The position numbers and the translations under genes were made by a program. Under the pieces are notes generated by a model. The model was given only the letters and a program-made list of their open reading frames with translations, searched no databases and had not been told where the DNA came from. Shown one piece after another: positions 44,554 through 51,780 of a stretch of DNA of 64,000 bases. Positions within the stretch are counted from its first letter, which is position 1. Every line of letters starts with the position of its first letter. The stretch lies in the NCBI RefSeq assembly GCF_000292525.1, contig NZ_AEYF01000053.1, positions 1-64,000 on the forward strand, in the 5' to 3' direction. This DNA is from Rhizobium sp. CCGE 510 (GTDB taxonomy: Bacteria > Pseudomonadota > Alphaproteobacteria > Rhizobiales > Rhizobiaceae).

Positions 44554-45471
44554 TCAACTCCACAGTGCCTTGCGCACGCTCTCGGGCCATTCCACGGTAT
44601 CGAGCCCATGATGATGGAGAAGCGCAAGCGCGATCCGCTCCAGTCCGAAGCCGACGCAGGCGGTGTGCGCGACACTGCCGTCCTCGAGATTGAGACCCCA
44701 CTTCGTCCCGAAAGCGTCCTGATGGTAGTTAAAGCTCATGCAGGCAGTCGGATTTGCGGCCGAGGTGATCGGGATCAGCAGTTCGAATTTCAGGTTCTGG
44801 TCGCGCTGGTTGTTGGCAAGCATCTTGCCGGCGCGGCCGAAGAACGGATCGTTGGCGACGTCGATCGTCACGTCGAGGCCGACGGCCTTCATCATCTCGA
44901 CGCCGCGATCCATCCAGCGCTGGCGGAAATCGGTGACATGCTGTTCGGTACCCATGCAGACATATTCGCGCATGCGGAACAGCTGCTGGCGGGCCGGATC
45001 CTTCGACGGCTCGTGGCGGAAGCAATAGGATTGCAGGTCGAAGAGGCCGCCTGTCTTCGGCAGGTTGCCGCGCTTGGCGATCGTCGGATAGAGCGGATAG
45101 CAGGCAGCCGGCGTCAACACGATATTGGTCGCCTCCTGTCCCTTGGTCCAGTCCTCGCCCACCTCCATGCATTGCAGCAGGCTGACATGATCGAGTTCGC
45201 TGCCGCAGAAGCTGTGCACCGTGCCGGCGAGTTGCGGAAAGCTCTTCATGTAGCCGCTCTTTTCGAAGAAGGCGCGGTTCATGCCCGGCGGAAAGCGCAT
45301 GGCCTCCGCGCCGTCGGCGCCGCCGAACGTGTCGACCAGGCGCTCGAAGGCAGCGATCACCTCTTCGAACTGGCCGCTGCGGCCATAGAGCCCGTCGATG
45401 CCGGTATCGATCAGCAGGCCGGATTCGAAAAGCCGGTCCAGAAACGAGGTCTGCATATCCATGACTGTCAC
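44554..45471 (-). CDS. Amino acid:[carrier protein] ligase (seryl-tRNA-synthetase-like)
   Basis: 305 residues with a class II aminoacyl-tRNA synthetase core but no tRNA-binding arm. Motif 2 is CFRHEPSKDPARQQLFRMRE and motif 3 is GFGLERIALALL with Arg279. The zinc ligands of the atypical SerRS family are present: Cys124 (PAACYPLY), Glu169 and Cys272 (HTACVGFG). Enzymes of this type activate glycine or alanine (others for different members) as adenylate and transfer it to the phosphopantetheine of a dedicated small carrier protein, not to tRNA. The carrier is encoded two genes upstream. The ATG overlaps the acyl-CoA dehydrogenase stop (ATGA). Which amino acid is used cannot be read from sequence here. 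Confidence 0.87.
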   Translation of the reverse strand: MTVMDMQTSFLDRLFESGLLIDTGIDGLYGRSGQFEEVIAAFERLVDTFGGADGAEAMRFPPGMNRAFFEKSGYMKSFPQLAGTVHSFCGSELDHVSLLQCMEVGEDWTKGQEATNIVLTPAACYPLYPTIAKRGNLPKTGGLFDLQSYCFRHEPSKDPARQQLFRMREYVCMGTEQHVTDFRQRWMDRGVEMMKAVGLDVTIDVANDPFFGRAGKMLANNQRDQNLKFELLIPITSAANPTACMSFNYHQDAFGTKWGLNLEDGSVAHTACVGFGLERIALALLHHHGLDTVEWPESVRKALWS

Positions 45472-46661
45472 CCCAGTAGGCTAGTGTCCTGCTTATGGAC
45501 AAGAAGCATGCTCGACGTATTGCCGAGGATGCGGTCGTTCGAAATCATCAGCTGTGCGGAATGCGCGTCGCGCAGATGGCGTCCGAGGCTGAAGGGCGTG
45601 CCATTCTTGTAGCCCATGATGCCGCAGATCAGCATGGCATGGTTGACGATCTCCAGGATCGTCTCGGACGAGGCGATCTTGACGTTGTTCATCGCCACCG
45701 CAAATCCCATCGAAGATAGCCTGTCGGCATCGGCCTTGGCATCTTCATAGGCCTTGAGGCCGGCAACCACGTTGGATTTCACCATCTGCAGCAGGTTCGA
45801 AACCTCGGCAAGGCGCAGCGCGCCCGGCGGCTGGGCATCCGGCGCCTTGCGGGCAGCGGCGCGCACGAAAGCCTGGGCGCGCACAACGGCATCGACGGCG
45901 ATGCCGTACCAGACGCCGCTCCACAAGAGGTGCGAGGAGGCAAGCATGGATTGCGCCGCGATCTCCGCGAAAGGCTTCGGCAGGATCTGCTGGGCCGGCG
46001 CCTGCCCCTTGAAGAGGAATCCGTCGGAGCAGGTGCCGCGCATGCCGAGCGTGTTCCACGCGACCGTGCGCTCAAGCCTGTATTGACCCCTGAGGAAAAC
46101 CGTTAGCACCTGGTCGGACGAGGCGGCCTCGGGATGGCTGCGCGAGGTGATCAGAACCGCATCGGCATGGGCGCCATAGGAGATGACGGTCGCATCCTTG
46201 TCCAGAAAGCAGGTGCCGTCCACGACCTTGATGGCGCAGATGCTGTTTCGCAGATTGCCACCGATCCCGCCTTCCGTCGTCGCCGAGGCCAGCAGAAGCT
46301 GTTCCTTGGCGATACGGCGCATGAGATCGCGGTGCCAGTCACTGCCGGCGGCGTGTTCGACCAGGCTCGACAGCTTGATCTGGTGCATGGCGAAAACCAT
46401 GGCGCTGGCCGCACATTTCTGCCCGAGGATCGAGCAAAGCTCGGCGATCTCGCTGATCGACGCACCCCTGCCGCCCAGATCGGCGGGAATCTGGATCGAC
46501 AGCAGCCTTTCGGCGCGCATCGCATCTACAGCTTCGCGCGGGAAACGGCCTTCGGCATCGACTGCATCAGCATATTTGCCGGCGATCGCCGCGACGCGTG
46601 CGGCGCGCACCGCCGCCGCGTCTCCGGCCCTGGCTTCAATCAGAGCGCCCGCGACGTTCAT
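45468..46661 (-). CDS. Acyl-CoA dehydrogenase-like flavoprotein
   Basis: 397 residues of the acyl-CoA dehydrogenase fold: an N-terminal helical domain (FPREAVDAMRAERLLSIQIP, LGGRGASISEIAELCSILGQ), a beta domain (LASATTEGGIGGNLRNSICA, CFLDKDATVISYGAHADAVL) and a C-terminal helical bundle (NHAMLICGIMGYKNGTPFSL, RHLRDAHSAQLMISNDRIL). It should bind FAD and oxidise the alpha-beta bond of a thioester, or hydroxylate like related group D oxygenases. In this operon the obvious substrate is the aminoacyl or acyl group on the adjacent carrier protein; that is inference. Start and stop overlap those of both neighbours. Confidence 0.83.
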   Translation of the reverse strand: MNVAGALIEARAGDAAAVRAARVAAIAGKYADAVDAEGRFPREAVDAMRAERLLSIQIPADLGGRGASISEIAELCSILGQKCAASAMVFAMHQIKLSSLVEHAAGSDWHRDLMRRIAKEQLLLASATTEGGIGGNLRNSICAIKVVDGTCFLDKDATVISYGAHADAVLITSRSHPEAASSDQVLTVFLRGQYRLERTVAWNTLGMRGTCSDGFLFKGQAPAQQILPKPFAEIAAQSMLASSHLLWSGVWYGIAVDAVVRAQAFVRAAARKAPDAQPPGALRLAEVSNLLQMVKSNVVAGLKAYEDAKADADRLSSMGFAVAMNNVKIASSETILEIVNHAMLICGIMGYKNGTPFSLGRHLRDAHSAQLMISNDRILGNTSSMLLVHKQDTSLLG

Positions 46662-46912
46662 CAGACGACCTTTCGGCTATCCAGGATCATGCCAACCGTC
46701 TTTTCGATGGCGACGATGCTGGCAAAGGATTTACGGTTCAGCAGATTCTCGGGAAACTCGATATCGAAAGCCTCTTCGATGCGGAGCATGAGTTGCACCG
46801 ACGCAAAGGAAGACAGCCCCGCCGCATAGAGATCGGCGTCGTCGGCAATCTGATCCATTGTGACGGGGAGCGCAGCACACTTGGCCAGCAAATCGCGAAT
46901 AGTCTCATTCAT
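46661..46912 (-). CDS. Carrier protein (ACP-like) for the amino acid ligase
   Basis: 83 residues. The phosphopantetheine attachment site is in YAAGLSSFASVQLMLRIEEA, with Ser35 the likely modified residue and Ser34 in place of the usual Asp. The rest is typical (FDIEFPENLLNRKSFASIVA). The GLSSFASVQLML signature is that of the carrier proteins paired with amino acid:carrier-protein ligases. It would hold an aminoacyl thioester for the acyl-CoA dehydrogenase-like enzyme. The ATG overlaps the stop of the SyrA-like gene and the stop shares a base with the next start, so the whole group is one translationally coupled operon. Confidence 0.87.
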   Translation of the reverse strand: MNETIRDLLAKCAALPVTMDQIADDADLYAAGLSSFASVQLMLRIEEAFDIEFPENLLNRKSFASIVAIEKTVGMILDSRKVV

Positions 46913-47313
46913 CCTGGAGTCCCTCTAGGCAATCGCAAACACGGTAACGGCGTCTTATCCTGAGCCGAGAGGTAATAGTGAAAGGCCACCCAAGGGAGCG
47001 CCGATACTCGGAGGGTTTGACCCGGTTGGAGCGCGTCGGAGCATTCATTTGTCGCCCTCATGATACGCTTGCGACTGATAGCGTCCTTCCTGGCAATGAT
47101 CGAACGCTTAGCCCTTTGGCGACCGCTCTGAGCGCGGCTAGACCGCCAGATGAGAAAGAGCATGCTTGCGAAATAAGCCACTTGAAGAAGGAGCCAAGCA
47201 CCCATCGTTGTGACCATTACGATGCGGATGGAATGCGAGACGAAGTAGCTCGTTGGGGCGCTGGCGCCGACGACGAGCAGCAGGAGGAGACAAAAGATTC
47301 TGAAGGGCAACAC
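46909..47313 (-). CDS. SyrA/exopolysaccharide-repressor-like small membrane protein
   Basis: 134 residues, starting with TTG (or the GTG just before it) after AGGAGAACA. Two hydrophobic segments (FCLLLLLVVGASAPTSYFV and TMGAWLLLQVAYFASMLFLI) are followed by basic residues. The pattern of LLQVAYFASMLFLIWR after a short first helix resembles the exopolysaccharide production repressor family that includes SyrA, small inner-membrane proteins affecting exopolysaccharide synthesis and symbiosis. The C-terminal 70 residues are extra and polar. It lies 24 bases after fdxB and overlaps the carrier protein start, physically joining the nif operon to the carrier-protein genes. Confidence 0.6.
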   Translation of the reverse strand: MLPFRIFCLLLLLVVGASAPTSYFVSHSIRIVMVTTMGAWLLLQVAYFASMLFLIWRSSRAQSGRQRAKRSIIARKDAISRKRIMRATNECSDALQPGQTLRVSALPWVAFHYYLSAQDKTPLPCLRLPRGTPG

Positions 47314-47337
47314 TGTTCTCCTGATTTGTTCGCAAGA

Positions 47338-47658
47338 TCACGCAGCAACCTTGTCTGCGGCAACATGAGTCTGGCAGTTCTTCGGGCAGACGCGGCCACA
47401 GGCTCCGCAGCCAATGCAACGGCCGGCATGGTCGACGACCATCATCATGCGATTGAGCTCGCCATCGAAGTCGTCGTCCTGGCCGTCGCAGATGCCGAGG
47501 ATTTCACCGGTGTCATCGATTCCGTGAAGGTGCATGACCTCGCGCGAGCAGACCTTAAAGCAGCGGCCGCAACCGATGCTGGTCGTGCCATCGATAGCGG
47601 TCAGATATTCCGGCATCCATCTGGAGCCATAGCGGGTAACGAAAATTGGGCCCATCAT
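47338..47658 (-). CDS. fdxB: Ferredoxin III, 2[4Fe-4S]
   Basis: 106 residues with two cluster motifs: SIGCGRCFKVCS near the N-terminus and GRCIGCGACGRVCPKNC near the C-terminus, with a loop of about 30 residues between, as in nif-associated FdxB. It probably supplies electrons for cofactor assembly or nitrogenase. The ATG at 47658 overlaps the stop of the DUF683 gene (ATGA), and a second ATG follows directly. Its place after nifX, DUF269 and DUF683 is the usual one. Confidence 0.92.
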   Translation of the reverse strand: MMGPIFVTRYGSRWMPEYLTAIDGTTSIGCGRCFKVCSREVMHLHGIDDTGEILGICDGQDDDFDGELNRMMMVVDHAGRCIGCGACGRVCPKNCQTHVAADKVAA

Positions 47659-47858
47659 CGTGAGTTCTCCAATGCGCCGAGCTCTCGTTTCGCAGCCTCC
47701 AGCTCGGCAAAAATCCCGAACGTCTTCTCGGCGGCCGCCTTGATCTCGGTCCAGTTGACCGGGAGGTCCTCGGCTAGGTCGTGCAATTCCATCTTCGCAG
47801 TGCACGCCCGCGACTGCAGCTTGCGGACCTTCTTCAGCTGCTCCACAATGTTTGGCAT
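47655..47858 (-). CDS. Nif-associated DUF683 protein
   Basis: 67 residues: MPNIVEQLKKVRKLQSRACT, then MELHDLAEDLPVNWTEIKAA and AEKTFGIFAELEAAKRELG. It is helical, probably a coiled coil. This small protein is regularly encoded between the NifX-associated protein and the ferredoxin in nif clusters; its exact role in nitrogen fixation is not settled. It is translationally coupled to fdxB. Confidence 0.88.
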   Translation of the reverse strand: MPNIVEQLKKVRKLQSRACTAKMELHDLAEDLPVNWTEIKAAAEKTFGIFAELEAAKRELGALENSR

Positions 47859-47882
47859 GATCTCTTTCCTCGAAAACTGATT

Positions 47883-48371
47883 TCATGATGCCCGCGCCAC
47901 ATTGGGATAGACTTCGATGACTGCGATCGCATCGTCGACCAATTTTGTGCCGACCTCGGCGAGTTTCCCAAGCGTCTCAAAGCCGAACCGGTGGACATCG
48001 CGCAGGGTCTTCGACAGAACGACCAACCGTCCAGTCGTGAAAAGCACGCGGCCGAAGCCCTCATGGCCGATCGTCATGATCGGCGATGCCAATAGGCCTG
48101 TGCACTCTTCGATCACAAGCCCCACGCAACTGTAAAAATTCTGGAGCCTCCACAGCACATCCGGATCGGGATCGCCTATGATCGGGATCTTACGGCGCTG
48201 CTCCTTGGTGAGGATGAAGTCGGCCAGCAGGTCAGCGTCCGATTTGCCCTCCCACGCCCCATGGGCATCCTGAGCGCGGATGAGCCTTATGAGGCATCTG
48301 AGAAAAGGGGTGGCGAGATCCCCATCCTCGTTGATAGCAGGGCCATCGGTGATGCCCGTGAGTGTGGCCAT
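47883..48371 (-). CDS. NifX-associated nitrogen fixation protein (DUF269)
   Basis: 162 residues including ATPFLRCLIRLIRAQDAHGA, WEGKSDADLLADFILTKEQR and KIPIIGDPDPDVLWRLQNFY, the signature of the DUF269 family always found next to nifX. It is presumed to help with FeMo-cofactor assembly or its regulation. Four bases separate it from the nifX stop. Intact. Confidence 0.9.
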   Translation of the reverse strand: MATLTGITDGPAINEDGDLATPFLRCLIRLIRAQDAHGAWEGKSDADLLADFILTKEQRRKIPIIGDPDPDVLWRLQNFYSCVGLVIEECTGLLASPIMTIGHEGFGRVLFTTGRLVVLSKTLRDVHRFGFETLGKLAEVGTKLVDDAIAVIEVYPNVARAS

Positions 48372-48375
48372 TTTT

Positions 48376-48870
48376 TTAGTCCTCCTCGTCGAAAGGTTTC
48401 TTTTCGGTGGCGCCTGCTTCGGCTAGCACCTTGCGCAACCAGGGCGGTGGAGTCGTCCTGAGCATCGCCCGAGTTTGAGACAGTACGTCTTCAATCAATT
48501 GAGCATCGGGTACTTTGATCGGGTGGATTTTGGCCGAAACGACCCTTGCTGCCGAAGGCCCGCCAATCGCCAGACAGAACAAGAGGTGACAGCCTTCCAA
48601 TGCCTTCACCTTGGGGGCAATGCGATCGTCGCCCTCGTTTCGATGCATTCCGCTCTCATCGGAAACGTCTTCGAAACACAGGACCTCCACGAGTTTCCAA
48701 TCGTCGGGACTGACGTCAAAGACCGCGAAGCGCTTGGCCGATCCGAAATGGGCGTCAAGACATTTCATATCTTGGGTGGCGATTGCTACGCGCAAGGCGC
48801 CAGCCTTCCGCTTCGGAGCTGCCGAGTGAGCCCCGTCAGAGACGATGGAGAGGCGACGGGCGGCGGTCAT
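48376..48870 (-). CDS. nifX: NifX, FeMo-cofactor carrier
   Basis: 164 residues of the NifX/NifB-C-terminal/VnfY fold: LRVAIATQDMKCLDAHFGSA and KRFAVFDVSPDDWKLVEVLC, with HLLFCLAIGGPSAARVVSAK and IHPIKVP. NifX holds NifB-cofactor or later intermediates during FeMo-co synthesis. The ATG overlaps the nifN stop (ATGA at 48867-48870). Confidence 0.93.
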   Translation of the reverse strand: MTAARRLSIVSDGAHSAAPKRKAGALRVAIATQDMKCLDAHFGSAKRFAVFDVSPDDWKLVEVLCFEDVSDESGMHRNEGDDRIAPKVKALEGCHLLFCLAIGGPSAARVVSAKIHPIKVPDAQLIEDVLSQTRAMLRTTPPPWLRKVLAEAGATEKKPFDEED

Positions 48871-50222
48871 CTAGCCAGTTCTCCTTTGCGGGAGGGATCA
48901 AGCGATCCAGGACACGGCGCGCGCTGATTGGCCTGGAAGATGTTGGAAGCATCGAAGATCAGGTCGCGCGTTCCCTGATAGAGACTTGTGATCTTATGCT
49001 GGCTGCCGAGTCGGTCGAAAATCGGGAAGCCCACCCGCATAAGCGGAATGCCAAGGCGCTCCGCCGCTTGTCGTCCATGCGAATGCGTAACAAGAAGATC
49101 AGCGTCGACGGCAAGTTCTTCGAGATCGCCAAGATCACCCACCTGGAGCGATTCGACCGGCATTTCCTGGATTATTTTTGAAGTGCCGGTCGTGGTGACT
49201 GCCGCCGTAATCTTGGCGCCCATGCCGGTGAAGAAGGTAGCGAATTGGTAGAGCTGGTCCGGCTCCGCAGCAATTGCGATCTTCTTGCCGCCGAAATGGA
49301 AATGCCCGTCGAGCAGGGCGTCCTGCAGCTGTGCTCGGCGACGGCGAATGTTTGCTGGCACCGGCGCACCTGAAATCCTTGAAAGCAACGAGACGAACCG
49401 GTCGGCTCTTTTCAATCCTGTCAGCGACTGGAACAGTGCGTAAGGCACTCCCGTCCGGGTCCGCAGTAGCTCTGCGGGGCGGCGCATATGCTCGCCGATC
49501 GCGATGCATTGTGCCGCCGTGCCAAGCTCTTGTATCTCGTCGACGGGAGTACCGCCATAGGTGGTCGGCACCCAACGATCGTCGGGCACCGTGCCGTCGA
49601 GCGAGCCGGAAATGTCCGGAAGGATTACCGGCTTCAGACCGAAGCTTTCGACCGTTTCGCGCAGAAGCTCGATGTCGGCGACTGTCACATGCCATCCTGG
49701 TAGGATCGCAATCTTCTTTTGATCGTGGCTTTGCTCGCCTTGCGTGGTGATGCGCTCGATCATAGAGGTGACGGCCTTCGCCCATCCCTCTTCGATCGCT
49801 CCCTCGAAATCCGGTGTGCTCGCCAGCACGATCTCCGTACCCGCAAGCTCATCGGCACGATCCCGCTTGATGTTGGTGAGATCGCCTGCAAAATCTTCGC
49901 CGCGGGTTTCCACCAGGGCTGTCGTGCAGATTCCGATCAACTTCGGTTTTGCGCGCCTCTTGAGATTGAGTATCGCCTCTTCCAGATTGCCTGCGCCGCC
50001 GAGGATCGTCGCCACTGCGTCCAATGCCGTTGTCTGCAAGGGAATGGCTTCCTTGAAGTGCCGGACTAAAAGTACGAGAGCCAGGCTGGTGCAGCCCTGG
50101 CTGCCGTGGAACAGCGGCACTGCACGCTCGACACCAAGAAAGGCGAGCGCGGCGCCGAGCGGCTGCGACGATTTCAGCGGATTGACCGCAGCTGATTTGG
50201 TCTGGGGAAAGACTTGAACCAT
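48867..50222 (-). CDS. nifN: NifN, FeMo-cofactor scaffold subunit
   Basis: 451 residues, NifK-like. Seen: VNPLKSSQPLGAALAFLGVE, PLFHGSQGCTSLALVLLVRH, ICTTALVETRGEDFAGDL and ILPGWHVTVADIELLRETVE. With NifE it forms the scaffold on which the NifB-cofactor matures to FeMo-co before transfer to NifDK. It starts nine bases after the nifE stop and is intact. Confidence 0.95.
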   Translation of the reverse strand: MVQVFPQTKSAAVNPLKSSQPLGAALAFLGVERAVPLFHGSQGCTSLALVLLVRHFKEAIPLQTTALDAVATILGGAGNLEEAILNLKRRAKPKLIGICTTALVETRGEDFAGDLTNIKRDRADELAGTEIVLASTPDFEGAIEEGWAKAVTSMIERITTQGEQSHDQKKIAILPGWHVTVADIELLRETVESFGLKPVILPDISGSLDGTVPDDRWVPTTYGGTPVDEIQELGTAAQCIAIGEHMRRPAELLRTRTGVPYALFQSLTGLKRADRFVSLLSRISGAPVPANIRRRRAQLQDALLDGHFHFGGKKIAIAAEPDQLYQFATFFTGMGAKITAAVTTTGTSKIIQEMPVESLQVGDLGDLEELAVDADLLVTHSHGRQAAERLGIPLMRVGFPIFDRLGSQHKITSLYQGTRDLIFDASNIFQANQRAPCPGSLDPSRKGELAR

Positions 50223-50231
50223 CGGCTTTCC

Positions 50232-51722
50232 TCAACGCTTGCCGAAGCTGCCGGCGACCGCGCCGACAAAGTTTTGCAAGGCGTACCCAGTCTCGTTCTC
50301 GCTCTTGGTATTCGTCAGTTCTTCTTCCACCGCATGCTGGCATTCCCACGGTGCCGGCTCCCGCACCTCCATCCAGATCGGATTGTGAATAGCAAGATCG
50401 ATCTGGCGAACGAGCTCCACCATGCCGTCATAGCCGGCATAGGGCTGGTGGCGTTCCTGGTTGATATCGAGCCAAGGTGTCTTGGCCTTCAGCGCGATGA
50501 ATTGCGTGCGTCCGCCAGACAACATGATGTCGGCTTTACCGTCGGCGAGCATGTTATAAAGCTCGCGCGGCGCCATCGACTCGAACAGGTGGTTTTCGTC
50601 TTTCAGGAGTTGCTTGATACGTTCCTTGTCTTCAGGCGTGGATTTCTTAACCGAGGTGCCGACGAACTCGATGCCCACCTCCATCAGTGCATGGACAATC
50701 GACCAGGACTTCACGCCGCCGGTGTTGAGCAACACGCGCTTGCCTTCAAGCCTTGGTCGATATGCTGCGAGTTTCTTCCAGGCAATCGCCTCCTCCTCCG
50801 CGATCAATGCCTCGGTGCGCTCGAGGATTTCGGGATCCGCCCCCTGCGTCACGAGCAGCTTGGCGATCTGCCTGAGTGCTTCAGAGGTGTCGGTAATGCC
50901 GTAGAAGGAGCCTTCGAAGAACGGGATATCCCAGAGCTCCTCCATTTTGCGGGCGAGGTTGATGAGTGCTGTCGAGCACACCAACATGGACGCCTTGGCG
51001 CGATGCGCAGAAGCAATGTCAAGATATCGAGCGTCTCCTGGAATGCAGGCCCGCACTCTGATCCCCAGCCGGTCAAGAAGCGGCTTCACCAGCCAAAACT
51101 CGCCGGATAGGTTGAACTCACCAATGATATTGATGTCGTAGGCGGTCACGTCGTTCGGCTCTACGCTGCCGATCACATGATCGAGCAACGCTTCACCGGC
51201 GAGCTTATTGCCAAGGTTCTTGGAGCCGGCAAAGCCCGGTGCGTTGACCGGCACCACCGGAAGGCCGAATTTTTCGGCGGCCCGCTTGCAGACCGCCTCG
51301 ATGTCGTCGCCAATCAATGCTGTCACACAGGTCGAATAGACGAAGACCGCCGGTGGAGCATAGGCCTCCTTGATCTCGCGGATTGCTTTAAAAAGTTTCC
51401 GCTCGCCGTGCCCCATCACCACGTCGGTTTCAGTGAGGTCGGTCGTGAAACTCGTGCGCCAGAGCGTTGGACCTGAGGAAGCCGATCCTCGGTTGTCCCA
51501 GGAATTGCCCTCACAGCCGAGAGGCCCGTGGATCAGGTGCGCGACGTCGGTGACGGGCTGCAGCACGATCTTGGCGCCATCGAAAGCGCATCCGCCGGCT
51601 GCCGCCCCGGGGATCAGCGGCTTCGAGCAGCCGTTCTTACGCGCCTTGGAATCCTTGCTGCGGTTCTTCTCGCAGGCAGGCTCGTCGAAGACATCCTGGA
51701 CTTTAGCATTGAGCGAGGGCAT
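50232..51722 (-). CDS. nifE: NifE, FeMo-cofactor scaffold subunit
   Basis: About 496 residues, NifD-like. It begins MPSLNAKVQDVFDEPACEKN and has NGCSKPLIPGAAAGGCAFDG, HGPLGCEGNSWDNRG, YSTCVTALIGDDIEAVCKRA and LNTGGVKSWSIVHALMEVG. It works as the NifEN heterotetramer. ATG 51722 is preferred because GGAG lies at the right distance; an ATG at 51734 is four codons upstream. A stable hairpin lies between nifK and nifE. Confidence 0.95.
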   Translation of the reverse strand: MPSLNAKVQDVFDEPACEKNRSKDSKARKNGCSKPLIPGAAAGGCAFDGAKIVLQPVTDVAHLIHGPLGCEGNSWDNRGSASSGPTLWRTSFTTDLTETDVVMGHGERKLFKAIREIKEAYAPPAVFVYSTCVTALIGDDIEAVCKRAAEKFGLPVVPVNAPGFAGSKNLGNKLAGEALLDHVIGSVEPNDVTAYDINIIGEFNLSGEFWLVKPLLDRLGIRVRACIPGDARYLDIASAHRAKASMLVCSTALINLARKMEELWDIPFFEGSFYGITDTSEALRQIAKLLVTQGADPEILERTEALIAEEEAIAWKKLAAYRPRLEGKRVLLNTGGVKSWSIVHALMEVGIEFVGTSVKKSTPEDKERIKQLLKDENHLFESMAPRELYNMLADGKADIMLSGGRTQFIALKAKTPWLDINQERHQPYAGYDGMVELVRQIDLAIHNPIWMEVREPAPWECQHAVEEELTNTKSENETGYALQNFVGAVAGSFGKR

Positions 51723-51745
51723 TGCGGTCTCCAAGTTCAGATGAA

Positions 51746-51773
51746 GGCGGCCGGCCTCACAAGGCCGACCGCC
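51746..51773. terminator. Intercistronic hairpin nifK-nifE
   Basis: GGCGGCCGGCCT and AGGCCGACCGCC form a 12-bp stem with one mismatch around CACA. There is no T-run in the direction of nif transcription, so it is more likely an mRNA processing or stabilising element, or an attenuator lowering nifEN relative to nifHDK, than a full terminator. Confidence 0.55.
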
Positions 51774-51780
51774 GCCGCTC

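Noticed and set aside
49700..50349. Second minus-strand frame within nifN
   Set aside because: Shadow frame; the NifN frame is continuous through it.
50214..51110. 298-codon plus-strand ORF, and similar long ORFs at 51913-52992 and 53234-54202
   Set aside because: They are antisense to nifE, nifK and nifD and arise from their high GC codon bias; the sense proteins are unmistakable.
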